The notes beneath the pieces are model-generated. The model saw only the letters and a list, made by a program, of their open reading frames with translations, had not been told where the DNA came from and did no database searches. A stretch of DNA of 15,831 bases, taken from contig URND01000068.1 of NCBI GenBank assembly GCA_900549105.1, positions 1-15,831 on the forward strand. The letters are read 5' to 3'. Positions 1-7,362 of this stretch are shown in pieces. The position numbers were made by a program, and so were the translations under genes. Each line of letters opens with the position of its first letter. Within the stretch, counting starts at the first letter, position 1. This DNA comes from an uncultured Eubacteriales bacterium. GTDB lineage: Bacteria > Bacillota > Clostridia > Lachnospirales > Lachnospiraceae.

Positions 1-394
1 GTTAAATAAAAAACTTCGGGAAATTTCGGCTTATGATAAGACGATGATGCAGCTTGCGGCGGCGTCCATTATTTTAGTCCCCTATACGATGCTGACGGAA
101 AATATATCGGAAATGACATTGACACCTATAGTATTGATATTGCTGGCAGTTGTGGGGGTTTTACATACTGGTATATCCTACACCTTGTATTTTGGTTCAA
201 TGAGTGTGCTGGAGGCCCAGACAATAGCCATTTTCAGTTATATTGACCCTATTGTGGCGATTCTGTTGTCTGCGTTTCTTTTGAAAGAACCGCTTGGAAT
301 CAGCGGGATTGTGGGAGCGATTATGGTGCTGGGAGCCGCTTTTGTCAGCGAGCTTCCGGATAATATAGAAGTTACAGGAGGAGAAAAATTATGA
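1..394 (+). CDS. EamA/DMT-family permease, C-terminal part (5' end outside window)
   Basis: The reading frame is open from base 2 to the TGA at 392-394, giving about 130 residues, so the gene starts upstream of the window; the ATG at 44 is an internal methionine. The fragment is very hydrophobic and can be read as about four membrane helices, including segments around MMQLAAASIILVPYTML, TPIVLILLAVVGVLHTG, AQTIAIFSYIDPIVAILLSA and ISGIVGAIMVLGAAFVSEL. The run Y-x-L-Y-F-G-S-M followed by EAQTIAIFSYIDPIVAILL and an LKEPLG-type turn is typical of the second EamA repeat of drug/metabolite transporters. These are inner-membrane permeases; the substrate cannot be told from this piece. Its stop overlaps the start of the next gene (ATGA), so the two are probably translationally coupled. 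Confidence 0.85.
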   Translation, partial: LNKKLREISAYDKTMMQLAAASIILVPYTMLTENISEMTLTPIVLILLAVVGVLHTGISYTLYFGSMSVLEAQTIAIFSYIDPIVAILLSAFLLKEPLGISGIVGAIMVLGAAFVSELPDNIEVTGGEKL

Positions 395-939
395 AAAAAA
401 TAATCAGTTTGCTGTTGGTTTGCGTTGTCTGTCTGACAATGGCCGGCTGCGGCAGTGAGAAAAAAGAAACAGAGGCGGAGGCGAAAACGGCAGAGACAAG
501 CACAGCAGAAGAGGCGATTGGCCCGAATGGTCTGAAAAAAATAGAAGTTGGCGAAGCCCTGCAAATCGATGCAAAGTACGGCAGCTATAAACTGACAGTC
601 ACAGGTATTGAAGAAACCGATTGGTGGGAGAGGAAACACCATAATGACAAGAAATCGGTTATCCTTTTGAGTTACGAAGTGGAAAATATAAATTTTTCTT
701 CTATTCTCTCGGAAGGGGTGAAGGTTGAGTATGATTTGTTTAAGATTCTGGACAGCAAGAGAGGCGTTTTGAGTCCGTTTTTGTGGTATTTTGATGATGT
801 TGCTGAGCCGGAAACGGTCAAACCGGGAGAAAAAGCGAGCGGAAGCATCCCTTATGTTCTGGAACGGGATTCAGAATATTTTGATGTGATTTTTACCCGG
901 GTTACCGGAGATGTGGCTGAAGTTCGCGTTGAAATGTAA
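391..939 (+). CDS. Small secreted lipoprotein of unknown function (DUF4352/DUF5067-like)
   Basis: This 182-residue protein starts with a lipoprotein signal peptide: MKK, a hydrophobic stretch, then the lipobox MAGC with Cys20 as the lipidated residue. A short Lys/Glu/Thr/Ala-rich linker (residues about 21-43) follows, then a roughly 130-residue domain with alternating beta-type segments (YGSYKLTVTGIEETDWW, KSVILLSYEVENINF, then GEKASGSIPYVLERDSEYFDVIF). This layout, with a VTGIE opening, a VILLSYEVENINF strand and a late PGEKASGSI turn, resembles the immunoglobulin-like DUF4352/DUF5067 lipoproteins of Firmicutes; that family call is from memory and not firm. AGGAGG at 377-382 is well placed before ATG 391, and the start overlaps the upstream permease stop, so they form one operon. 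It should sit on the outer face of the membrane. Confidence 0.8.
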   Translation: MKKIISLLLVCVVCLTMAGCGSEKKETEAEAKTAETSTAEEAIGPNGLKKIEVGEALQIDAKYGSYKLTVTGIEETDWWERKHHNDKKSVILLSYEVENINFSSILSEGVKVEYDLFKILDSKRGVLSPFLWYFDDVAEPETVKPGEKASGSIPYVLERDSEYFDVIFTRVTGDVAEVRVEM

Positions 940-977
940 GTTTGTAAAATATTATATTTATATGGGAATTAAGGGTG

Positions 978-1006
978 TTGCGGTTAAATTCAAAATATAG
1001 TAAAAT
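978..1006 (+). promoter_or_regulatory. Predicted sigma-A promoter of the Rrf2 regulator
   Basis: TTGCGG (978-983) and TAAAAT (1001-1006) are separated by exactly 17 bp, which predicts a start near 1013 and a short leader before ATG 1042. The octamer GTAAAATA occurs at 944-951, 1000-1007 (over the -10 box) and 1012-1019 (at the start site), so autoregulation is possible. The octamer is AT-rich and could recur by chance. Confidence 0.55.
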
Positions 1007-1041
1007 ATGTTGTAAAATAATGGTAATGAGAGGGGTATTTA

Positions 1042-1470
1042 ATGAAAATATCAACCAAAGGGCGTTATGCACTGCGTACAATGTTGGATTTGGCCATGCA
1101 CGATGAAGGAACTCTGATTCCATTAAAAGACATTTCCAGTCGTCAGGGAATAACTGTGAAATATTTGGAACAGGTGATGAATCTTCTGAGTAAAGCAGGA
1201 TATGTTCGGAGTGTCCGGGGGGCCGGGGGCGGTTATCGGCTGGCCAGAGTGCCTTCGGATTATACGGTTGGGGATATACTTCGGACAGCGGAAGGCAGTT
1301 TGGCACCAATCGCCTGTCTTGAGGATGAAACGAATCAATGTCCAAGAGCAGCGGAATGTTTAACACTCGGTTTTTGGGAGGGCCTGGCCGATGTGATTAA
1401 TAATTATGTGGATAGTGTAACTTTGGAAGACTTAATTCAGCGGGCGCAGCAGAATAATTTTTCAATTTAA
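1042..1470 (+). CDS. Rrf2-family transcriptional regulator (IscR/NsrR-like, three cysteines)
   Basis: This 142-residue protein is a full-length Rrf2 regulator. The N-terminus MKISTKGRYALRTMLDLA is the family signature; residues about 25-62 hold the winged helix (IPLKDISSRQGITVKYLEQ recognition region), and RGAGGGYRLAR at 59-69 is the conserved wing. Cys92, Cys100 and Cys106 match the positions that bind a [2Fe-2S] or [4Fe-4S] cluster in IscR and NsrR, but the first gap is x7 rather than the x5 of E. coli IscR. The likely role is sensing iron-sulfur status, nitric oxide or redox stress. GAGAGGGG (about 1027-1034) serves as ribosome binding site. No cysteine desulfurase or iron-sulfur assembly gene is in the window, so its regulon cannot be read from context. 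The following HAD gene begins 91 nt downstream with no clear terminator between. Confidence 0.92.
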   Translation: MKISTKGRYALRTMLDLAMHDEGTLIPLKDISSRQGITVKYLEQVMNLLSKAGYVRSVRGAGGGYRLARVPSDYTVGDILRTAEGSLAPIACLEDETNQCPRAAECLTLGFWEGLADVINNYVDSVTLEDLIQRAQQNNFSI

Positions 1471-1522
1471 GAAATTGGTAAACAAAATCACCTTTTCGAT
1501 GATATTTTGCAGTAATTATGAT

Positions 1523-1539
1523 ATACTTACTCTAGGTAT
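1523..1539. promoter_or_regulatory. Imperfect 17-bp palindrome upstream of the HAD gene
   Basis: ATACTTACTCTAGGTAT is an inverted repeat with 6 of 8 arm positions matching around a central T. It lies 22 bp before ATG 1562 and overlaps a possible -10 box (TATACT, 1522-1527). It could be an operator for the adjacent regulator, but there is no second copy in the window to support that. Confidence 0.25.
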
Positions 1540-1561
1540 TATTTGGAAAGGTGATAATTTT

Positions 1562-2257
1562 ATGCCGTTGACAGAATGGAATAAGAAAAAAGTGGTTCTT
1601 TTTGATTTGGACGGGACATTGACAAATCCGGGGATTGGTATAACGAATTCTGTTATGTACGCATTGCGTAAATTTGGAATTGTTGTGTCTGACCGGAGGA
1701 AACTCTACAAATTTATCGGTCCGCCCCTTAAAGAATCTTTTGAAGCGTTTTATGGGTTTGAAGAAGGGAAGGCCCTGAAGGCAGTGGAAGCCTACAGAGA
1801 ATATTTCAGCGATAAAGGGATTTTTGAAAATGAGCTCTATGAGGGCATTGAGACGCTGTTGAAGCGGTTGAAAGGCGAGGGTAAAATCATCGGACTTGCC
1901 ACATCCAAACCGGAGATTTATGCTGGACAGATTTTGGAACATTTTGGCCTTGACGGATATTTCGATGTCCTTTCGGGAAGTACGCTGAGTGGTGAACGGA
2001 CAGATAAAGGGGAAGTCATTGCCTGGGCTTTTCGGCTTTTGGAAGAAAAAACAGGACAGGCCTGTTTGCCGGAAGATATGATAATGATTGGTGACCGGGA
2101 ACATGATATTATCGGCGCAAAGAAAAACGGAATTTCGTCGATTGGCGTGTTGTTTGGATATGGCAGTATAGAAGAGCTGACAGGGGCCGGAGCGGATGCG
2201 GTGGTTCCATCGGTAGATAGACTGGCTGAGATGTTGACAGGGTCGGCAGAAGCCTGA
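1562..2257 (+). CDS. HAD-IA family hydrolase, phosphoglycolate phosphatase/5'-nucleotidase-like
   Basis: The chosen start is ATG 1562 (231 residues). It has a good ribosome binding site (GGAAAGGTG ending at 1552) and places the catalytic motif near the N-terminus, as usual; an in-frame ATG at 1475 would add 29 residues that do not belong to the HAD fold. Motif I is DLDGT (residues 15-19), with the nucleophilic first Asp and the second Asp as general acid. A helical cap follows (about 20-95), then motif II in LATSKP, and motif III as MIGDREHDIIGAKKNGI with the Mg-binding aspartates. The IGPPLKESFEAFYGF cap segment and the final GYGS turn are typical of Gph/PpaX-like enzymes acting on phosphoglycolate, pyrophosphate or nucleotides. 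Exact substrate cannot be told. It lies between the Rrf2 gene and the surface-protein gene, with 31 nt to the latter. Confidence 0.9.
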   Translation: MPLTEWNKKKVVLFDLDGTLTNPGIGITNSVMYALRKFGIVVSDRRKLYKFIGPPLKESFEAFYGFEEGKALKAVEAYREYFSDKGIFENELYEGIETLLKRLKGEGKIIGLATSKPEIYAGQILEHFGLDGYFDVLSGSTLSGERTDKGEVIAWAFRLLEEKTGQACLPEDMIMIGDREHDIIGAKKNGISSIGVLFGYGSIEELTGAGADAVVPSVDRLAEMLTGSAEA

Positions 2258-2288
2258 ATAAGAATTGGGATTTGGAAAGGGTATTCAT

Positions 2289-4979
2289 ATGAAAAAGAAA
2301 AAAATTGTAAAAAAATTACTGGCATGGCTGTGCCTGTGCCTGTTATTTATGGGAATGGCCGTATATGCGGATGAGACGGAGGAATCGGGAACCGCGGCAA
2401 GCACTAAGGAATCAGTGACGGAGGCCGCCCCAGAGAAAAAGGAAACAGAGGCAGAAAAGACAGATTTGCAGTCAGCGGAAGCGTGCAGCATAGAACAGGA
2501 AGTTAAGGTAAAAAACTGGAATCGGAGAATTTATGAGATTCAATATGCGGTTGACGGAAATGATGTCAAAGCGGCAGAAATCCGTACATATGTCGGAAAA
2601 AATTTCCATATAACCGATGGGGCAGGAAATATTTTATCCGAAGGAACTTTTATTGATAGTAATGGTGATTCTTCAGGCAATCCAAAGGACGGAAAAGTCT
2701 GTCGGGATTTTAATGGCTGGTATATTCTCTGGGAGAAACCGGATTTGAGCGGATGGGGAAGCCATAAAGTATATATTCAGGCGGATGCGGATTTTGTCGG
2801 CGGAAATAATCAGGTGATCGGAATCGAGGGAATGTCCGGAATCTATATGGCATCGGACAGCGGAACGGCAGATGTCGTTTTGGATACATGCCTGGTTAAC
2901 GTGGCTGCGGAGGTAGATGCCATTGATGTGGATTTTCCGGTCATGAAGGGCATAGATTTGAGCCAGTCAGAGTTTTTGGACAAAGCGGCCGTGAAAATGG
3001 AGTGCGTCTATGGAAATCTGAGGAATCTTCCGATAAAAGTTCAATGGTATCGCGTGACGGGCGGTACGGAAGAGCCTGTCGGAAATATGGTCAGCAGCGC
3101 GCCTTATCATTTGCCGGAAAGTGAAGTCACGAATCTGACGGAGGCCAGAGAATATAAAGTTAAAATTTATTATAATGGCGAGGCTTCAACGGAGGAAGCC
3201 CGGATGAACAGCGATGGCCATGAAGTCCCGGTTTCGGATAAAGAACCGATGGATGAAGCCTATTTCAGAACAGAGATGGTGGGAGGACATATCACCGCGG
3301 CTGTCCAGTTAGAACAGCTTCCTTATAATAGTGATGTGTCCCATACATTCCGCTTTAAGCTGTATCGTTTTGACAGCCCGAATCAGATGATTAATGATGA
3401 TACGCCGTTTACATCCTATGAAGTGGTTTTTGAGAAAAATGGGGACCAGCCGGTAAAATATCTGCATATAGAGAATCTGACGGCAGGTTGGTATACTCTT
3501 GTCCCGGAAAATCCGGAGGAAGAATTTATGGAAAATGTGGACAAGAGAAGAGACAACTGCATACCGAATTCGCGTACCGGAAGCAGCGCCGGCGTGGATT
3601 TCCATATCGGAGAAATTGTGGAAAATCAGTATAGTTGGGAAATCATTCGTTATCAGGGGCAGGACCCGGAAAATCCGCTTGGCGATAATTTCTTCTCAAT
3701 TACTTATAATTATATGGAAAACTTATACGGCGTCAGTTATGCCATGAATCTGCCGGAGGGTTCTGTTTTATATGGAAATCCGCCGATTGATATCGCAAGA
3801 TATCTGCCGGGAACAATGGTTTCCATTCAGGGCGGCAATGGAATGACGGCCGATGGCTGGCAGTTTGCCGGATGGGCTTTGGAAGCCGGAAACGGCGTTT
3901 ACACCGCCGGTGAAAAGCTTTATTCGGATATCTCCATCCACGGAATTTCGGTGGAGACTCAGGCGCCGATGAAGAGCGGCGGGCTGACCTTATATGGACG
4001 ATGGATTCCTGTCTATTCGGTCTATTATGACGGCAATACAAATACAGGCGGTACGCTCCCGCAGGATACTAAGGGAACCGTCAGAGAGGGCAGCAACATT
4101 TACTATTCCGGCGATGAGATTAGGGTGAAAGAACCGGGCAATCTGGAAAAGGTGGATGCAGACGGAACACGCTATGTATTTGACGGCTGGAGTGTGAATC
4201 AGGATGGTTCGGGCACACGCCTGAGGGCCGGAGATAAAATAAAAGTGGCGGAGGCAAATGTGACATTCTATGCCCAGTGGCGTGTTGTCGGAACAGATAA
4301 GTATGCGGTGACCTATATTGCGTCAATTCCGAAGGATGCGCTGTTGACCGGCGTTTTGCCGCAGGATGAGGAAAAATATGAGGAAGGCGCTATTGTTAAG
4401 GTAAAAGACCATGGCGATATGGCGGTTGAGCATTATCGATTTGCCGGATGGTCGCTTACTTCCAGGGAAGATGCGCTGTATCAGTCGGGGGAGGAAATTT
4501 TTGGAACAAAGAGTGCCGGAGAAACAGTGACAGGGGCTGAAACGGCGATGAAAGCCCAGGGTCTGACCTTCTACAGCCGTTGGATTCCGCTGTATCAGGT
4601 AACTTATCGTGCCAATGCGAATACGGTGGAGAATCTCCCGGCGGATGAAAATGAATATGAAGCCGGCGATATGGTGACTATTCTTTCCGGGGATAAGATG
4701 AAGCGGGAAGGTTATCAGTTTATTGGCTGGAATACAAAGATGGACGGCAGCGGTGAAAGTTACGATTCCGGGCTGAAATTCAATATGCCGGAGGGGAATA
4801 TTGAACTTTATGCCCAGTGGCAAAAACTGCCTGAGCCGGAAACAGCGCCGGAAGAATCGGAGAGTATGGAAAAACCTGAAAAGGGCGGTGTGATGCCGCT
4901 GGTTATTCTGGCGATGGTTGGTGTGGTATGTATTGGAGCTTATCTTGTTTATCAGTGGATGACCCATCGGAAACGCTAG
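2289..4979 (+). CDS. Large surface protein with four InlB-type B-repeats and a C-terminal membrane anchor
   Basis: Start ATG 2289 (896 residues) is preferred over the in-frame ATG at 2265 because GGAAAGG at 2274-2280 precedes it and the signal peptide then begins directly (MKKKKIVKK, a hydrophobic core, cleavage near VYADE). A Glu/Ala/Thr-rich linker follows (about 28-65). Residues about 70-475 show beta-rich segments I do not recognise. Four Listeria-Bacteroides (Flg_new, InlB B-repeat) modules follow at about 480-573, 575-667, 671-767 and 768-846; each opens with a Y-x-V-x-Y strand and closes with Y-x-RWIP or FYAQW, with F-x-GW in the middle. The end is a membrane helix (about 868-890) and the basic tail HRKR. 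No LPXTG sorting signal is visible, so it is probably held in the membrane, not sortase-linked. Such proteins commonly act in adhesion; the ligand is unknown. The next gene starts 13 nt downstream. Confidence 0.85.
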   Translation: MKKKKIVKKLLAWLCLCLLFMGMAVYADETEESGTAASTKESVTEAAPEKKETEAEKTDLQSAEACSIEQEVKVKNWNRRIYEIQYAVDGNDVKAAEIRTYVGKNFHITDGAGNILSEGTFIDSNGDSSGNPKDGKVCRDFNGWYILWEKPDLSGWGSHKVYIQADADFVGGNNQVIGIEGMSGIYMASDSGTADVVLDTCLVNVAAEVDAIDVDFPVMKGIDLSQSEFLDKAAVKMECVYGNLRNLPIKVQWYRVTGGTEEPVGNMVSSAPYHLPESEVTNLTEAREYKVKIYYNGEASTEEARMNSDGHEVPVSDKEPMDEAYFRTEMVGGHITAAVQLEQLPYNSDVSHTFRFKLYRFDSPNQMINDDTPFTSYEVVFEKNGDQPVKYLHIENLTAGWYTLVPENPEEEFMENVDKRRDNCIPNSRTGSSAGVDFHIGEIVENQYSWEIIRYQGQDPENPLGDNFFSITYNYMENLYGVSYAMNLPEGSVLYGNPPIDIARYLPGTMVSIQGGNGMTADGWQFAGWALEAGNGVYTAGEKLYSDISIHGISVETQAPMKSGGLTLYGRWIPVYSVYYDGNTNTGGTLPQDTKGTVREGSNIYYSGDEIRVKEPGNLEKVDADGTRYVFDGWSVNQDGSGTRLRAGDKIKVAEANVTFYAQWRVVGTDKYAVTYIASIPKDALLTGVLPQDEEKYEEGAIVKVKDHGDMAVEHYRFAGWSLTSREDALYQSGEEIFGTKSAGETVTGAETAMKAQGLTFYSRWIPLYQVTYRANANTVENLPADENEYEAGDMVTILSGDKMKREGYQFIGWNTKMDGSGESYDSGLKFNMPEGNIELYAQWQKLPEPETAPEESESMEKPEKGGVMPLVILAMVGVVCIGAYLVYQWMTHRKR

Positions 4980-4992
4980 AAGGAGAACTGTT

Positions 4993-5430
4993 ATGGAAAA
5001 GATAAATGAAGCGATGGTCAGAGAAATCGTCAAAAAAGTGCTGGCGGAGATGATGACGGCGGAAGATTTTGTTAAAGAGAAGGATGCCAGCGGTATGCTT
5101 AAAGTAAAAGCGGATACGGTCCGCTGCGAGCCTTTCAGCGATACTCCCGGAGTTTATCTGAAGGATATTGTTTCGCTGGAGGAAGCGCCGCGGATGGGCG
5201 CCGGGATTATGGAGCTGGACCGTACAAGTTTTGAGTGGACATTAACCTATGATGAATACGATATGGTCATATCCGGCGTTTTAGAAATTGAAATTGATGG
5301 CCGTATCGTTACCGGTTATCCGGGAGATATCATTTATATACCAAAGGGAAGCCATATTCATTTTCAAACGCCGTCAAAGGCCAGATATGTTTATTTTGTA
5401 TATCCGGCGGACTGGCAGAATGAGGCGTAA
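4993..5430 (+). CDS. EutQ-like cupin protein
   Basis: This 145-residue protein has a C-terminal cupin barrel (about residues 45-143) with the strands YDMVISGVLEIEIDGRIVTGYPGDIIYIPKGSHIHF and a final YVYFVYPADW, closely resembling EutQ of ethanolamine utilisation. EutQ has been described as an acetate-kinase-like member of the Eut microcompartment system. The first 20 residues form an amphipathic helix (INEAMVREIVKKVLAEMM) that looks like the encapsulation peptides of microcompartment cargo. The ribosome binding site is AAGGAG just after the upstream stop, and the 13-nt gap suggests co-transcription with the surface-protein gene. No shell protein, EutD, EutE or ammonia-lyase gene is in the window, so the role outside a eut operon is open; a general sugar- or metabolite-binding cupin is the alternative. 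Confidence 0.8.
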   Translation: MEKINEAMVREIVKKVLAEMMTAEDFVKEKDASGMLKVKADTVRCEPFSDTPGVYLKDIVSLEEAPRMGAGIMELDRTSFEWTLTYDEYDMVISGVLEIEIDGRIVTGYPGDIIYIPKGSHIHFQTPSKARYVYFVYPADWQNEA

Positions 5431-5448
5431 AAATTAATTGATACATAT

Positions 5449-5493
5449 AAAACCTTCTGTTTGAGCATACTAAGCGAAAACAGGAGGTTTTTT
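5449..5493 (+). terminator. Terminator-like hairpin that contains the enolase ribosome binding site
   Basis: Left arm 5449-5462 pairs with right arm 5478-5491 over 14 bp, with one U-G wobble, around a 15-nt loop. A run of six T (5488-5493) follows. It would serve as an intrinsic terminator for the operon ending in the EutQ-like gene. The 3' arm also contains AGGAGG (5482-5487), the only good ribosome binding site for enolase, 8 nt before ATG 5496. A folded hairpin would therefore hide that site. Confidence 0.75.
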
Positions 5494-5495
5494 CT

Positions 5496-6782
5496 ATGAT
5501 GAAAGAAATTCAGGAGATTAAAGGCAGAGAAGTATTGGATTCCAGAGGCAATCCGACGGTGGAAGTGGAAGTGATTTTGCGGCATGGAATCCTTGGCCGG
5601 GCGATTGTTCCGTCCGGCGCATCCACGGGAATTTATGAAGCGCTGGAGCTGCGGGATGGCGATAAAAAACGTTATGGCGGCAAAGGGGTAAAAAAGGCGG
5701 TCAAACATGTCAATGAAACGATTGCAAAGGCTCTTCGGGGAATGGATGTGACAAAGCAGGGGGCGATTGACGAAGCCCTTTTGTCGCTTGACGGCACGGA
5801 AGCTAAGAAAAATCTCGGAGCAAATGCGATTCTCGGAGTATCGCTGGCCTGCGCGAGGGCCGGAGCGGCCTTTTATCATATGCCGTTATATCGCTATATC
5901 GGCGGTGTGGCCGGAACACTTTTGCCAATGCCGATGATGAATATTTTAAACGGCGGCGCCCATGCGGATAACGGTATTGATTTTCAGGAATTTATGATTG
6001 TGCCGACCGGCGCCTGCTGCTTCGCGGAAGCCCTTCGAATGGGAAGTGAAGTCTTTCACTCCCTGAAAAGCGTTTTAAACGGTATGGGCCTGAATACGGC
6101 CGTGGGAGATGAGGGCGGATTTGCCCCGGATCTGGCCAGCAATGAAGACGGACTTAAAGTTATTATGGAAGCGATTGAAAAGGCCGGATATGAACCGGGA
6201 AAGGATATCTGCCTGGCATTGGATGTGGCAAGCAGCGAATTTTATAAAGACGGCAATTACATCCTTTACGGAGAAAATAATAAAATTTTTGACAGCCAGG
6301 GAATGGGCGAATATTATGAAATGCTTGTCGGAAAATATCCAATTGTGTCGATTGAGGATGGCTGTGACCAGGATGACTGGGAGGGATGGAAAAATCTTAC
6401 GTCCCGCCTGGGGCAGAAAATCCAGTTGGTGGGGGATGATTTCTTTGTGACCAATACCCGGAGACTGCAGGAGGGGATTGGCCAGAAGGCGGCCAATGCT
6501 ATTTTGATTAAACCAAATCAGATTGGCACGCTGACGGAAACTATTCAGGCCGTACAGATGGCAAAGGAGGCCGGATACGGCGCTGTGATGTCCCACCGTT
6601 CCGGCGAGAGTGAGGATACGACCATTGCGGATTTGGCGGTTGGATTAAATTGCGGCCAGATAAAAACCGGCTCTCTCTCCCGGACAGACCGTCTCGCAAA
6701 ATACAATCAGCTTCTCAGAATCGAGGAAGAGCTCGGAAAAGCCGCAAGATTTGAGAATCCTTTTATTGACAAAAGCAGATGA
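5496..6782 (+). CDS. eno: Enolase (phosphopyruvate hydratase)
   Basis: Enolase converts 2-phosphoglycerate to phosphoenolpyruvate in glycolysis, in the cytoplasm. The 428-residue length is normal. The N-terminal domain has the REVLDSRGNPTVEVEV opening and the mobile loop SGASTG; the TIM-barrel domain has DFQEFMIVP, SIEDG with a metal-binding Glu/Asp pair, the catalytic lysine in LIKPNQIGTLTET (Lys339) and SHRSGESEDTTIADLAV with His367, a substrate-binding residue. Two ATG codons are adjacent (5496, 5499); the first has an 8-nt gap from AGGAGG and is preferred. The gene uses ordinary codons with many CGG and GCC, unlike the ilvC gene nearby, so it may not be the only or the main enolase; that is inference. 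A promoter for ilvN lies inside its last codons. Confidence 0.97.
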   Translation: MMKEIQEIKGREVLDSRGNPTVEVEVILRHGILGRAIVPSGASTGIYEALELRDGDKKRYGGKGVKKAVKHVNETIAKALRGMDVTKQGAIDEALLSLDGTEAKKNLGANAILGVSLACARAGAAFYHMPLYRYIGGVAGTLLPMPMMNILNGGAHADNGIDFQEFMIVPTGACCFAEALRMGSEVFHSLKSVLNGMGLNTAVGDEGGFAPDLASNEDGLKVIMEAIEKAGYEPGKDICLALDVASSEFYKDGNYILYGENNKIFDSQGMGEYYEMLVGKYPIVSIEDGCDQDDWEGWKNLTSRLGQKIQLVGDDFFVTNTRRLQEGIGQKAANAILIKPNQIGTLTETIQAVQMAKEAGYGAVMSHRSGESEDTTIADLAVGLNCGQIKTGSLSRTDRLAKYNQLLRIEEELGKAARFENPFIDKSR

Positions 6783-6794
6783 AGTCACTATAAT
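6766..6794 (+). promoter_or_regulatory. Perfect-consensus sigma-A promoter for ilvN-ilvC
   Basis: TTGACA (6766-6771) and TATAAT (6789-6794) match both consensus boxes exactly, with the optimal 17-bp spacer. The -35 box lies inside the last codons of enolase. The predicted start is near 6801, about 60 nt before the ilvN start codon. Confidence 0.85.
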
Positions 6795-6805
6795 AAGTAG
6801 ACAAG

Positions 6806-6838
6806 CGGACACTTTGCTCCGGCGAAGTGTCCGGTTTT
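6806..6838 (+). terminator. Hairpin with UCCG tetraloop, enolase terminator and/or 5' leader structure of ilvN
   Basis: CGGACACTT (6806-6814) pairs perfectly with AAGTGTCCG (6825-6833). Three more pairs inside (U-G, G-C, C-G) close a UCCG loop of the stable UNCG class. Only four T follow (6835-6838), and they lie within the palindrome GTTTTAAAAC (6834-6843), so termination would be modest. Relative to the promoter at 6766-6794 the hairpin starts only about 5 nt after the predicted transcript start. Confidence 0.65.
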
Positions 6839-6861
6839 AAAACATAAGGGAAGGTGCAGGT

Positions 6862-7362
6862 ATGGAACAAAAGAGAGTTTTTTCACTGTTGGTGGATAAT
6901 ACTTCCAGTGTTTTAAGCCGTGTATCAGGACTTTTTACCCGCAGAGGATATAATATTCACAGTATTTCCGCCGGTACGACGATGGATCCCAGATTTACCC
7001 GGATTACGGTTGTTGTTGATGGGGACGATTTGATTTTCGAGCAGATTGAGAAGCAGATGCGCAAGATGGTGGATGTCATTGATGTTAAGACCCTCAAGGA
7101 AGGCGTTTCTGTTTGCCGTGAATTGATTATGATTAAAATTCGGGCGAGCGCAGAGGATCGGCAGGCAATTTTGTCGGTGGTTGATATTTTCCGGGCAAAG
7201 GTCGTGGATGTGGGTATTGATTCTATGATTATTGAGCTGACAGGCAATCAGTCAAAATTGGATGCCTTTATTCGCCTTGTCAGCGATTATGAAATCCTTG
7301 AGCTGGCCCGGACGGGTGTGACCGGTTTGTCCAGAGGCTCGGACGACGTAAAGTTTTTATAG
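6862..7362 (+). CDS. ilvN: Acetolactate synthase, small regulatory subunit
   Basis: This is the regulatory subunit of acetohydroxyacid synthase, which activates the large subunit and confers valine feedback inhibition in valine, leucine and isoleucine synthesis. At 166 residues it is of usual length for the longer IlvN/IlvH type. The N-terminal ACT domain (about 4-75) shows FSLLVDNTSSVLSRVSGLF and RRGYNIHSISAG, the loop where valine binds; the C-terminal half (SVCRELIMIKI, then the IIELTG and VSDYEILELARTG segments) is the conserved second domain. GGGAAGG (6848-6854) is the ribosome binding site. The catalytic subunit gene ilvB is not adjacent. No T-box and no leader peptide rich in branched-chain codons is seen upstream. 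ilvC follows 96 nt downstream and is probably co-transcribed. Confidence 0.95.
   Translation: MEQKRVFSLLVDNTSSVLSRVSGLFTRRGYNIHSISAGTTMDPRFTRITVVVDGDDLIFEQIEKQMRKMVDVIDVKTLKEGVSVCRELIMIKIRASAEDRQAILSVVDIFRAKVVDVGIDSMIIELTGNQSKLDAFIRLVSDYEILELARTGVTGLSRGSDDVKFL

Noticed and set aside
1475..1561. N-terminal extension of the HAD protein from ATG 1475
   Set aside because: The added 29 residues have no HAD similarity, there is no good ribosome binding site at 1475, and GGAAAGGTG sits just before ATG 1562.
4323..5033. 236-residue ORF on the - strand
   Set aside because: It is antisense to the InlB-repeat protein, has no ribosome binding site or recognisable domain, and follows from the codon pattern of the + strand gene.
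6795..6861. T-box or peptide attenuator for ilvN
   Set aside because: The leader is too short, lacks the conserved T-box sequence and has no short ORF rich in Val, Ile or Leu codons.
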